DNA of 64,000 bases from Tethya wilhelma. Its lineage: Eukaryota > Porifera > Demospongiae > Tethyida > Tethyidae. Below the pieces are notes generated by a model that was given only the letters and a program-made list of their open reading frames with translations, was not told the origin of the DNA and did no database searches. The position numbers and the translations under genes are program-made. Positions 31,284-42,363 of the stretch are shown here, one piece after another (the first letter of the stretch is position 1; every line of letters begins with the position of its first letter). The stretch is from assembly GCA_964030475.1 (NCBI GenBank), contig CAXIPT010000004.1:519068-583067 (forward strand). Direction: 5' to 3'.

Positions 31284-33217
31284 TGGAGAGTATGTGTGAG
31301 TGTACAATTCGCTTCTTTCCACAGACACTAAAAAGATGCCCCTAGGTAAACTGAGCAAACCACAAATAGCCAAAGGATTTGAGGTAAGTAGTAAGAGCAA
31401 AGTTGCAAGAAACATAATCTCCTACTTTGACAGCTCTACAGTATATCTGTATTCTTTGTAATATGTACATACATGTATATGCAAATATAGTTGACATACA
31501 CTTTCACACACACACATACACATGTTCATTCTCTCTCTCTCTCTATCTCTCAAAGGCACTAGAAGCCATTGAAGCAGCTCTGGATGATTTTGCTCCTCGG
31601 TCCAAACTTGCCGATCTAACCTCAAAGTTCTACACCATCATACCTCACGACTTTGGAAGGAGAGTACCACCCGTCATTGCTGACAAAGAAACACTGCAGA
31701 AAAAGTTTGACATGTTACTGGTAAGATATGTGGAGACAAACAGGCATAAGCATTCAATTTTGGCATGTGCAGCAAGATCTAAATTGATAGTCTAAACAAC
31801 AGTGTGCTTATCAAGCTTGACTTTTATTTTTTACTGCTGATTAGCAGTGACGGAAAATGATGTAGCTTAATGGCATAGGCTAGTAGTGTTACATCTGTAA
31901 CTTTTGGTAGTAAATTTAGTTTATTTATCCCCATGGCGATACGTGTTTCGGTTGTTTGTTTGTTTTAGGTTCTTGGTGATATTGAAATTGCTCAGGGGAT
32001 CGAAAAGGACAAAGATGAGAAACAGAAAAAGGTAAATGAATTAACTTGGGATGGTTCCACTCGATTTAAGATTGGCTGGTTGTACAAGATAGGCCTACTG
32101 AACTAGTTCTCAACCTTATAACCACCTGAGTGACTCTATCTTTTATTGAAGATGTCTTAGGTGCATGTACCTGAGCAGGCACTGGGATGGATAGATACAG
32201 GGATTAATTCCACTAAGTTCACAGATTTGTTTATTGTCCACTGAACTAGCTAGTTTGTTCTCAAGCCTATAGCTACCTGAGTAGCTCTGTCATTAAAGTT
32301 TTACAACGTGCTCTCTGGATTTGTATCCAGCTTGACTTTTATATTTTTCCATCTCCCCGTCCTCCGACAGGCTAGTGGGGAAGTCCCTAACCCTCTGGAT
32401 GCCAAGTACAACATGCTCAAAGCCAACCTCTCTCATTTGGACAGAAAGTCTGAGGAGTTTAAGATCATTGAGAAGTATTTGGGGGCTACACAGCCACAGT
32501 GGAGGAAGCTGCAGATACTGGACGTCTGGAAGGTGGACAGAGAGGGAGAGGTGTGTGTGTGTGTATGTGTGTGATTGGGGTGTGTCTGTGTGCTCTATGG
32601 TGATTATTGCAATCTTCTAATGAAACTATAATGTGCTGTGTGTATGTATGTACACAAAAGTACATTAACAGTTTGAATGATTCTGAAATGACTATCTCCT
32701 TATTCTTACTTTTGTACATGTACTTTTCAGCATGATAGGTTCAAAGTTCACGATGGTATCAATAATCGTCGTCTCCTCTGGCACGGCACCAATGTTGCCG
32801 TGGTAGCAGCCATCTTGAGGTCAGGACTGAGGATCATGCCTCACTCGGGAGGGAGAGTTGGACGGGGGATCTATTTTGCTTCCGAGTGTAGCAAATCAGC
32901 CGGTTATGGTATGTATGTATGTATGTATGTATGTATGTTTGTAAATGCATTCATTCTAAGCAAAACCAAATTTTGTTTGCTATTATTTTGATACATACAT
33001 TTACTGATCCTTTATAGCTAGCTGTTGGATCTATTGGTCAGTTGGATAGTTAGTCAGTTTCTAACTATCAAGTATTGAGTGCACATGTACATAATTATGG
33101 CTGGACCTACCTAAAATTGTACAATCTCTTTGACACATTAATAATAGTGTTGGACTCGCCTCGTTCCCAGGCTCCTCCCTCGTATATTTTTTCTAGCACA
33201 GAAATTCAATTATCTAT

Positions 33218-33273
<56 letters not shown>

Positions 33274-34013
33274 GTTCGTTGTGCCAGGGACACTGGCATC
33301 ATGTTCCTCAATGAAGTGGCCCTTGGTAACGAGCACCACATCACCATGGACAACCACACCCTCACTGCCGCCCCCACTGGATACGACTGTGTCATCGCTA
33401 AAGGAAGGACAGAACCAGGTATGACATTGTGTGATGATACCAACTTTATTTGAGATGTTTTATTGCTCTTTGTGATCGGTAGTCATGCATGCCTTTAGCC
33501 AGTTAATTTAATTTGGACCCTTCCCTTGGCAGGCATTGGAAGTGTTGCTTTAGGTTTGGGATTGTAAAGATAAGAACATTTGTTTTATGTGGCCAAGATT
33601 AAGACATTGCATTCAAGTGCTGCTTGCATGATTTATGGGGAAATTAAAATATTTGAGTTAAGCATATTATACTGTTTGTGTGTGTTATAACTCTGATATT
33701 TATGTTTACAGCTATAATAGGGTTTAGATAATTAAACGTATATACAATCATACACTCTTTTCCAAATCTCCAGTAATGATGAGGAAAAATCACTTATACA
33801 TAATACACTGTACATTTCACACGTACAACTGTACATATAATGTTAGATCCCAAACAAGACACCACCATTATTCTGGACAGCAAAACCATCGATGTTCCTC
33901 AAGGGAATCCCATTCCAACTGCACACCCTTCGAGTAGCTTCTGGCAGAGCGAGTACCTTGTCTACAAGGAGAGTCAAGCCAGGATAAGATACCTTCTGAA
34001 GCTCAAGTTTTAA
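28574..34013 (+). CDS. PARP3-like ADP-ribosyltransferase with two SAP domains
   Basis: Thirteen exons: 28574-28739, 28913-29104, 29566-29699, 29957-30075, 30341-30557, 30887-31037, 31109-31167 (or its copy 31325-31383), 31556-31720, 31969-32031, 32371-32550, 32731-32908, 33275-33418, 33847-34013 (644 aa). Start matches the paralogue at 35204 (MPKR). Order: SAP about 18-52, SAP about 80-112, a basic KKKRKV nuclear signal near 156-161, WGR domain about 165-276 (TRWGRVGEPGQ), helical regulatory domain about 290-460, catalytic domain to 644. H500 (LLWHGTN), Y530 (GRGIYFAS) and E625 (SEYLVYKESQ) form the H-Y-E triad. The enzyme would transfer ADP-ribose from NAD in the nucleus; PARP3 acts in DNA-break repair. 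SAP domains bind DNA and are not part of mammalian PARP3. AATAAA at 34367. Confidence 0.88.
29513..29547. repeat. (CA)n microsatellite
   Basis: PARP gene, intron 2, just upstream of exon 3. Confidence 0.8.
30565..30620. repeat. (GA)n microsatellite
   Basis: Begins within a few bases of the exon 5 donor of the PARP gene. Confidence 0.8.
31109..31167 (+). other. PARP exon 7, copy 1
   Basis: 59-base exon encoding DTKKMPLGKLSKPQIAKGFE, flanked by AG and GTAAGT. Identical in coding content to 31325-31383. Confidence 0.75.
31224..31281. repeat. N at a contig join followed by (TG)n
   Basis: The N at 31224 separates two near-identical stretches (about 31080-31223 and 31297-31440), each holding the same PARP exon. 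The simplest reading is one region placed twice at a microsatellite gap. Confidence 0.75.
31325..31383 (+). other. PARP exon 7, copy 2
   Basis: Same 59 bases of coding content as copy 1, with one silent difference at the last codon (GAG for GAA). Using both copies would break the frame, so only one can be spliced in. Confidence 0.75.
33219..33274. repeat. (CA)n microsatellite forming the acceptor of PARP exon 12
   Basis: The CA run ends directly in the ACAG of the splice acceptor at 33274. Confidence 0.8.
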
Positions 34014-35203
34014 CTCTTAGCTCCTTCTTCTTCTTCTTGTGATCTTTATACTGTAAGGCTCTGTTTGTTTTACTACACCAGCCGATTATGAGTTTCTTGC
34101 TGAATCTTTGGGACTAGGTTGGCACACACCGTATATAGGCTGTTAAAGGAATCTCCATTAGTTGATACTGCCAGGTTAGCTCTTATATAAAAATGTGTGC
34201 TGTACTTTAAGTTTAGGATTTTATTTTTTGTGCATTTTTGGGAGCTCAATTTTGCTATAAGAATAGTTTCTGTTATACGGGTTTGATCTTGTAATGTAGT
34301 GTACATGTGTGTAATTATCAGTTGGGAAATGTATTATTAGTTTTGCTGTATACTCATGATTAAAATAATAAAAAATGATTGATGGTGTTTTCATGGAAGT
34401 TCTGCTACCGATTTCCATAAAAATTCACTGTGAGTTTATTTTCCCACATCAAGCAGGTAGGTAGTAGGCAAAGTATTTTATGCAACTCCTTAAACTGGCA
34501 GATCTAAACTAGTGGTCTGTATGATGATGTAATGATGATGTAAGGTGCAATTATGGTATGATCACAAAATTAATGCTATATATAGCTCATAGTTATGTAA
34601 TTTACTTTGTATTGTACAGACTAAATGCATGGTTCACAATGTCAGTCAAACATTGCAGTGACCAGATTTTGGTTGTTTTTCAATAATTGATTTCAATATC
34701 TATATGATTATGAATCTGATTTACCATGGATTTACATTTCAATCTGTATATAACAGCCACTAATATAAACTTCGACCTTGAGTACGACCTTGCATGCCCA
34801 CATTTTGCCGACGAAATCGAAAGAGCTAGGCGTGGCCTTGTTAGAATCTGATGATGTGTCATCCCCGCGTAACCAGTACTAGAACACTAGTAAAACCTGC
34901 CTATTCAGGGCAACACATGTAGAACTAGAATCTCGCTGCGCCGTCGTCTATTCTATCTTTGATAAGTGCATCGGTAAAACTTGTTCAGACTGGCTATTTC
35001 TTCTACACCATGCCATCCCTGGTAAACTGGTGCTACCGTACTGGTAAAACTTGCTCATTCAGAAATTGCGTCTATAAAAGAGAACCTTGCCTTAGACCGT
35101 AGTAGCCTAGGGAAAGAACTATTATCCAGTCAGCAACTAGAGACCGTGCCGCTGCGTGAGTCACTGACAAAGGTTTGCTTTTGAAACCACTAGATCCACA
35201 AAG
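34014..35203. other. Intergenic between the PARP gene and its SAP-only paralogue
   Basis: PARP 3' flank, then the upstream region of P2. Bases about 34885-35070 hold several copies of GGTAAAACTTG-like words followed by TTCAG. No gene seen. Confidence 0.5.
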
Positions 35204-35910
35204 ATGCCTAAACGTATCAAGCCACAAATTACTTCTGACGAACCTGCTTCAACTGAGAGCAGAGACCCGGGGCGAGACCCTTCAAAGCTCAAGCTTACCG
35301 AGCTGAAGGAAGAACTGGAGAAGAGAGGACTCGACACAAGTGGAAAGAAAGCCGAGCTGGTTGCTAGACTGGAAGATGCCATCCAAGAAGCTGGTAAGCA
35401 AAAAAAAAAGCCGAAGAAATAAATTGTAAATTGTNCACGGTCTGTGTGTAATTTACCATTACTGATAATTTGTACACACACATACACTCATACAAATAGC
35501 TACTGCTTCCTCAAAGAAACCTAAGGGAGACAGCCAAACAGCTTCTGCGGCTTCAACAAAAAAAACTAAAGCAGGCACCACATCTTCCTCCTCCACTTCA
35601 AAGTACTCTAAGATGACTGTAGCTCAACTTCGAATGGAACTTGAAAGCAAGGGATTGGACACAACAGGAAAGAAGCCGGAACTTATTGCTAGGTTACAAG
35701 CCGGGGGTAGTGGCAAGGGGTTGGCCACGTCAGGAAAGGAGGCAGAGCTTGTTGCTAGGTTTCAAGAGAGTAGTTTGGAAACCGATGACAAATGTAAGTT
35801 TTCAACTATTTTATCAGTTTTTATGCCATCATGCATTTATTTTTTGTTTGTTTCTTTGTTTAGTTCTTCCAAGTGACGAGGATACTCAAACTAGCGTTTC
35901 TTTAATGTGA
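35204..35910 (+). CDS. P2: SAP-only truncated paralogue of the PARP gene, 176 aa
   Basis: Exons 35204-35393, 35500-35793, 35864-35910; total 531 bases with stop. The first exon is a close copy of PARP exon 1 (KLTELKEELEKRGLDTSGKK), with the same donor phase. The second carries a SAP matching PARP exon 2 (MTVAQLRMELESKGLDTTGK) plus a partial third SAP-like repeat (KGLATSGKEAELVARF). The last short exon ends ...TSVSLM. No WGR, regulatory or catalytic exon follows before 36584. It could be a small nuclear DNA-binding protein or a decaying partial duplicate. An N at 35436 lies in intron 1. Confidence 0.7.
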
Positions 35911-36584
35911 ACATAATACCGATACAATTTAACTGTACTGTTTGCTAAGTGTTGCGTGATTACACAATTATTATTATACTGCAATTTTATAGTTATCATG
36001 CTTAAGTTATCAGTATGTCATCTCAACCTATTTTAATTAATTAATTTTAATAATAATTAATTGAGCCACCATGCTGCATGTTTCTTTGTGACTGGCCAGC
36101 ATGATCATGCTGAGCACTTTGGTGCAGTAGATCACATTTCACGGCAAAGATCTACATTAAATTTGGATGCACGTGCACGGGGCTGGACTCACACAAATTG
36201 TTAGAGATGCTAAACAGCTGTAAATTATATAATTATTGGAATCGACTTTAATTATTGCCTAATAAAACTTTAAAATTAATTTCTGTTTAGGAGAAATTTT
36301 CGAGTATAACATGATCTGTAATTATAATATTATTGAGACAATTTTCAGACTAAGACCAACTATATACAAGTCTACAATACTGCATGTACAAACATTATTT
36401 CAATTGCGATAAATTCACATTTTCAAAGTTGTTCCAACACTAATGTGACTCTTTTGTCTTTTCACTCAATGTATATAACTACAAACTACAAGCTTTAATT
36501 AGTTGAGTTCTATTCAAATTCTGTACATTCAAGTATAGCTATTGCAATATATAGTTTGATGATAACTGCACTCAGTTTTCACAC
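35911..36584. other. Tail-to-tail intergenic between P2 and A9
   Basis: AT-rich 3' flanks; no gene or repeat element recognised. Confidence 0.5.
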
Positions 36585-37727
36585 TTAGTAGTTGTAGTAA
36601 TCGTAATAATCGTAATAATCGTAGGGGTAATCCCCACTGGGGGGAGGTAGCGGACCACCAGCACCTTCCCCTCCATCACCACCACCATAGTTGCCATAGT
36701 TACCATAGTCACCATAGTTACCATAATCTAGTTCATCCCTGTTGGCGTTGTAGAGGGCTTCACCTATCCCAGCTCCAATAGTGCCTCCAATTGCCTCTCC
36801 GACAATCTCACCGATGATCTCTCGTCTTAGATCAAAACCTTGTTGCCTTCGTCGGTTGTTTCCCAAGTCAATTAGTTCACCCCTCAGCTCTCGAGAACCA
36901 TTCTGTCTCTGCAGCCTCTTCATCAGGGCAATCTGACGTTGACGTGCTAGCCTCATTCTCCTCCTGCGACGACGAATGGCTGACACCACTTGCATTTTGA
37001 CTTTATCTTCTTCTTCCTCTTCTTGTCCATCCTTTTGTTCTTCTTCAGGACCATCTTCATCGCCAGCTTGAGCAACAGTGGCTTGTTTCTTCCTTGCCAA
37101 TGCAGCACGGTTAGCTGCAGCTTGGTAAGCTCTGTAGGCACCTGCTCTATGTAGACCTTCATGGTAAGCTTGCACTGCACCTGATTGTGGTGGCTCTTCT
37201 TCAGGGTAGTCGTAAGGAAGGTTACCGTAGTCGTAATTGTCTCCATTTTTGGCTCTCAAGATACTATCCACTGCCAGTCCTCCTGCCACTTCTCCTGCAA
37301 TCTCTCGTCCGATATGCTTTAAGCTTTCACGAAAGTTTCCAACTCCTTTTTTGATTTTGCTGCCAACTTTCTTGAACGGCTTTCCGATCTTACTGATACC
37401 CCTTCCCAGTTTTGGGATGAGCCTTTTTGCAGCAGGCCTGAGGAATTTCGATCCAACTCTAAGAAGTGCGCCAATGAATTGTTCCTTTGCCTGTTTGCCT
37501 TCACCACCAGACTGTCTGATTTCTCGTTCTGTTCCCAAGAGTTCTTGATCCTGATTTTGAGTCTCGGTCAGCGATTCTGAGAGATCTTGAAGAGCTGTTT
37601 CAAGATTGTCAGCAGCTGCTTTTTGGCTGATGCCACCAGCCCCTGCAGCTAAGCTTCGTGCACTTGCAACTCCATAGAAGGTACTGAGCAGTGCACAAGT
37701 TGCAGTGAGAAGAAGAGCTATCTTCAT
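36585..37727 (-). CDS. A9: divergent secreted acidic/cationic precursor, 380 aa
   Basis: Start at 37727 (MKIALLLTATCALLSTFYGVASA), matching the signal peptide of A2-A8; an in-frame Met 34 codons upstream would bury it. A spacer with ALQDLSESL replaces QDLYDS. After GKQAKEQ comes a basic block (FIGALLRVGSKFLRPAAKRL, then GISKIGKPFKKVGSKIKKG). A Tyr/Asp stretch and a Glu-rich spacer (EEEQKDGQEEEEED) lead to a second, Arg-rich block (SAIRRRRRRMRLARQRQ). Gly-rich hydrophobic sequence follows, ending in NYGDYGNYGNYGG and a YDYYDYYDYYNY tail. TATA-like box upstream. It lies 23 kb from the A1-A8 cluster, which suggests an old family member. Confidence 0.8.
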   Translation of the reverse strand: MKIALLLTATCALLSTFYGVASARSLAAGAGGISQKAAADNLETALQDLSESLTETQNQDQELLGTEREIRQSGGEGKQAKEQFIGALLRVGSKFLRPAAKRLIPKLGRGISKIGKPFKKVGSKIKKGVGNFRESLKHIGREIAGEVAGGLAVDSILRAKNGDNYDYGNLPYDYPEEEPPQSGAVQAYHEGLHRAGAYRAYQAAANRAALARKKQATVAQAGDEDGPEEEQKDGQEEEEEDKVKMQVVSAIRRRRRRMRLARQRQIALMKRLQRQNGSRELRGELIDLGNNRRRQQGFDLRREIIGEIVGEAIGGTIGAGIGEALYNANRDELDYGNYGDYGNYGNYGGGDGGEGAGGPLPPPSGDYPYDYYDYYDYYNY

Positions 37728-38913
37728 GATTGCTCGACTGGGTGGTATAGAGTTGCAACTTGTAAGATTTTGCAGGCTGTCGGTGTTTGAAGTCTTTGCA
37801 GCTGAAGTCTTGATTTTTTTTTTCCTCACCAGAGGGTTGTGTGGATTATGCCCTTTCGCTGTTCCCTTTTATACCAACTGGTGGTGCATGTGTCACATGC
37901 GCAAGACCACTTCATATCTTATATAATATCTTATAATAATAATGTTAATTGTCTCTAGAAAAACAATAAGAGTATTCAGTTCAAGGTGTGTGTTTTCTTG
38001 ACTTAAAGACAAGGAGATGAGACATGGCTTGATGGAGGAAGTGTGGAAGGCAATTAGTAGTTGTGGGTTTGTGGAACAGGAAGAGCAAGTGGGTGTGTGT
38101 TGGTCTGTTGGAAAGTAGTTCCACCCTGTCTGGAGCAGTGTGACCATGTATCCTCTAGCTCTCAGAGGATGTGTATAAGTTCATCCTCTTGTACAGACAA
38201 ATATAGCTGTAAAGTTTTTAATTGTAAGCCCTTCGGTGCAAATGCTTGTAAATACAATGGCGCCATGAGTCCATGACTCTCAGACAGTTAGTATTATATA
38301 TTATACGACTGTGTAATTACTTGAGTGGGTAGCTGCTACCTTTGTGTAAAGCTTCGGAACTTAGCTAATGTATTTTATTCACTTAATTGCAACTGCCTCA
38401 GGGCACCTATGGACAACATCCGTGCATGTGACATGCATGCATCAAGATCAAGTTAAAAAATGAATTTTGCTCATTGGGTGTTGGTTCCCGATTTGTCGAT
38501 TCTCAGGGCTTGTTTACATAATATTATGCTCATGTTTTGGACTTTTGGTACACGTAGTGTGGAAAATTACTCACCTTAAGCTTGCAGGCGTGTGCATCTG
38601 CTGTTCTAGTAACTGTAAATAGCTGTTTATAATAAATAATTTACATTACCATAATTTTGATTGAATTGATGATGAGTACAATTCCAGCATAATATTAATA
38701 TTATAATTTAATTTCAATTAAAGTACCCTTAATTTTGCATTCTTATACATCTTAGTAAAGTTAATTAATCTTTATTGAATGTGATCTTTGATCTGAACTA
38801 ATACTTGGTAAAGATCATCAAATTTATTTGAAGACTTAAAAATGCATTGTGCGCGTGCACAGCAACAGTTACTGACAGAAAGGCAACAATGAATCGAAAA
38901 GTATAATATTCAA
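37728..38913. other. Intergenic between A9 and G1
   Basis: A9 upstream region and G1 3' flank. Nothing else recognised. Confidence 0.5.
37864..37873 (-). promoter_or_regulatory. TATA box of A9
   Basis: TATAAAAGGG on the minus strand about 140 bases upstream of the A9 ATG. Confidence 0.6.
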
Positions 38914-39734
38914 CTATTGAACAAAACATTTAGTTTTTTTCTTGGTTCTTTCGAATTCTCTATGTCCTTCGAATTCTTGGTCCAGTCCTTTCTCTCTCCT
39001 CTCCTTCATCATGGCCACCAAAGTCATGAAGGCTAGTTCAACATTAATGTCTTCTTTGGCACTTGTTTCAAACACAGCCATATTGTGCTGGTCGGCAAAC
39101 TCCTGGCGAGATAAGGAATGAAACAAGGACAAAAGAACTTCTCTAATAGAACAATTGTTTTGCTAGCCTTGTTCCCATGCAGCCAAAAACCAAAACCTCT
39201 CAACAAATCTTACTCTGGCCTCGGCATAGGTGACTTTTCGCTTATCTGCAAGGTCACATTTGGTTCCCACGACGACCATTGGTGTGTCTTTGGTGAACCA
39301 CTTCTCATGGAACTCTTCAAGCATTTCTCTAACGGAAGGGAAGATGGAGTCTTTCAACATTAGAAATGAGTTCTGTGTAGAGAAAAGTTAAGAATGTATG
39401 TAAAGGTGATTTGCATAAGCAATAGATAAAAGCAATACATTTCAATTTAGCATGCTATTGATTCGATCATAAAAATTAATAATCAACTGTTATGAAGCAG
39501 GAAGATATATAACTTGATTGGATTAATGCAACCTTATAGATCACACACAGACCTTATCAGTGATGTCATAGACAAGAATAACCCCATGGGGTATCTCAAA
39601 TGACCCAGATAGCCGTCTAAATCTATTGTAAATGTAAAATTGTGAATAAGAATAAAATTTTGAGAGGTCCGACTCAGACTCGTAGACTCCAGATTCGTAT
39701 GGCTAGAATGGTGTGTGAGTGTGTGTGTGTGTGT

Positions 39735-39786
<52 letters not shown>

Positions 39787-39997
39787 GAGTACTTACTGCT
39801 ATCAGTATCCACGAAGTATCATCTACTTTTACCTCTCTTTCAAACTGCAAGTGTTGGTTAATTTTAAGGATGATCAAATCAGTCTTCTACTATTCAGTAT
39901 AACAATGATTTATCTTAATATGTTGCTAAGTGTAGAACATACTTCAATGTGACTGAGGGTTGAACTCTCATAAGGATCAAAACCAAATCCTTTACAC

Positions 39998-40051
<54 letters not shown>

Positions 40052-40729
40052 CATTTTTAGTGTTACCCTGGAAACAGTACAACAAACTTGAATAATTATT
40101 ATGCAGAGCATAGGTGGTTAACATCACTTCAGTGTACCGTGAATCTGACTTTAAGGCTCTTTCTTCCTGTGCAGGTGGCACCGATCAGACTGACATGAAA
40201 GGTTTTCAGTTTCCTGTGCCATAAAAATTAATGCATGGCTAAACGATGATTCATGTGACTGACTGCTAGTCTGGTGTAGCCAGCCATTAGAAATTTGGTA
40301 GTGTCTAGAGAGGCAGGTCTGTATACTAAGCTAACAATATGGTAGTGAATGGAGCCAGCATTCTAGTCCTGTGCCGCTAGAGTGTTACTATAATCTGGCA
40401 ATACAAAATCAATGGTAAAAAATATAACAATGGACTCATTGTACCTGCACGCTCTCTAGACACTTCGTATAAATTTATATGCTGGCATGATAACCATACA
40501 GACATTAAAAACAACAGACACAAAAGGAGTATACAAATTCATCTATACTTTCATACCAGTAACCTGGCTGGACATATGTTGGACTGCAATAAACCATGCA
40601 AGTCTGGTGTCACCGTATTATGGCGTATATACTCACCGACCTTTGTCTGTTAAATTCTTCCTGGCGTTTCTTCTCTTTGGGTGTCATCTTACTTCGATAG
40701 TAAGCTGCGTATGCTTGGCCCACAGACAT
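38914..40729 (-). CDS. G1: divergent Ras-like GTPase with CaaX end, 254 aa
   Basis: Seven exons, complement: 40641-40729, 40138-40213, 39943-39996, 39797-39844, 39553-39702, 39214-39372, 38914-39102. The P-loop position reads GATCTGRKS (41-49), one residue longer than GxxxxGKS. The strand that should lead into DTAG reads WILIAPYESG, so G3 and the catalytic Gln are absent. Later motifs are good: ILVYDITDK, VVVGTKCDL (176-179) and FETSAKED (204-208). The C-terminus is basic and ends KKKTKCFVQ, a CaaX prenylation motif. Overall Ras/Rab-like but probably a pseudo-GTPase attached to membranes. Differs from G2-G4 in exon 5 (longer, YSYSQFYIYNRF) and exon 6. Confidence 0.8.
39716..39776. repeat. (TG)n microsatellite
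   Basis: Intron 4 of G1; on the minus strand a (CA)n run leading to the exon 5 acceptor. Confidence 0.8.
39999..40050. repeat. (GA)n microsatellite forming the G1 exon 3 acceptor
   Basis: On the minus strand a pure (CT)n tract ending in CTAG directly at exon 3; G2 has the same arrangement. Confidence 0.8.
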
Positions 40730-40810
40730 AGTTTAATCAGCTCTTCTTTTGATATCATGAGTTGTTTGTTGACAGACAGAGATACACTGCACCAGCAGAG
40801 CACCAGTTGT

Positions 40811-40825
40811 GGTAATGGTCGTCAA
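40811..40825 (-). promoter_or_regulatory. Shared GTPase promoter motif, G1
   Basis: Minus strand reads TTGACGACCATTACC about 82 bases upstream of the G1 ATG. The same core GCGACCATTACC or GACGACCATTACC lies at a similar place upstream of G2, G3, G4 and the exon leading to K3. Confidence 0.55.
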
Positions 40826-40918
40826 TATAACAAAACAGTAAATAAAACCAGTTTCCTGTCACGTGCACGGGAAATGTAACCACATAACATTGGCTTGAAA
40901 GATGCAGCTATGAGGGTT

Positions 40919-42326
40919 TCATTGCAGTAAACATTTTTTTCTTTTGTGTGAAGAGTATCCTTCTTGGTCTAGTCCATTCTCTCTTCTCTCCTTCATCATG
41001 GCCACCAAAGTCATGAAGGCTAGTTCAACATTAATGTCTTCTTTGGCACTTGTTTCAAACACAGCCATCTTGTGCTGGTCGGCAAACTCCTGCATTATAA
41101 GTGAAGGTAGAAGAACGAAGCTTGATTTTCCAATAGATCTATTTATTGTGTAGTCAAGCTAAATAAAATGCAGCATGCATACTGACTAAGCCAATAGTCA
41201 AACTACGATCATTGTGTCAAAATGTGCATCAAGCCATGGCCTGAAACAATTGCCATTCTGAGTTACAATTCAAAGCACATGCATGCAACGTTCGATTTAA
41301 TTGATGTATATTTATATGAAAATGCTCTTATATGTACAGAGGAATTAAATGCCTTCTCAGGTTAGTGTATGTATGTACGTTGTCTAACTTGAACCACTTG
41401 TGAGCATTCACTGGTCTGACTTACTCTGGCCTCGGCATAGGTGACTTGCCGTTCCTCCACGAGGTCACATTTGGTTCCCACGACAACCACTGGTGTCGGA
41501 GATTTAGGCCAATTTTTCTCATTGAATCTCATCACACAAGGGAATACCTTCTCCTTCATGAAAGTAAATGTCTCCTGTAGCAAAATAAATTTGCAAGTTG
41601 CAAAGTCCACACATGGAATTTCTCCTCATACATGATAATTATACCTAAGGAGGTATGAAGGCCTATACATATATGTAACTAAGGGCGAGGCTATATACTA
41701 AAATACACCTTGAGTATATGCACACATCTACATGTATAAAAACTGATAGGTGACGATTTTGAATTTGGCAATTTGAAGAATAATTGCCAATTTGCTAAAT
41801 TTAATTCTAAATCCCAATTTATCTCCCATACATGCAGCCTGTATCTACAAACATACCTTTTTTGTTGTGTCATAGACCAGCATTATCCCATGAGGTATCT
41901 CAGCAGAGCCAAAGAGTTTGAGCATCATGTAGATGCCCATCTTGTCCATGTCTTCATCATCACAGACATAGGTGCCACCACAGTAGGGCTAGGAGAGACA
42001 GTGTGTGTGTGTGTGTGACTACTCTACAAAAAGCAGCCCTTGCTAGTGACCCAATTGTAAGCTAACGAAAAAAACTCAATAGNGTGTGTGTGTGTGTGTG
42101 TAAGAGTGAGAGAGGAGTACTTACTGCTATCAGTATCCACGAAGTATCATCTACTTGTACCTCTCTTTCAAACTGCAAGTGTTGGTTAATTTTAAAGATG
42201 ATCAAATCAGTCTTCTACTATTCAGTATAACAATGATTTATCTTAATATGTTGCTAAGTGTAGAAACATACTTCAATGTGTCTGAGGGTTGAACTCTCAT
42301 AAGGATCAAAACCAAATCCTTCACAC

Positions 42327-42363
<37 letters not shown>

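Noticed and set aside
31109..31383. Using both copies of PARP exon 7 as tandem exons
   Set aside because: The second copy needs phase 1 but the first ends in phase 0, and an N separates two near-identical flanks; an assembly duplication is simpler.
32910..32938. GTAT tandem repeat after PARP exon 11 as a regulatory site
   Set aside because: A plain tetranucleotide microsatellite starting at the splice donor; nothing more can be supported.
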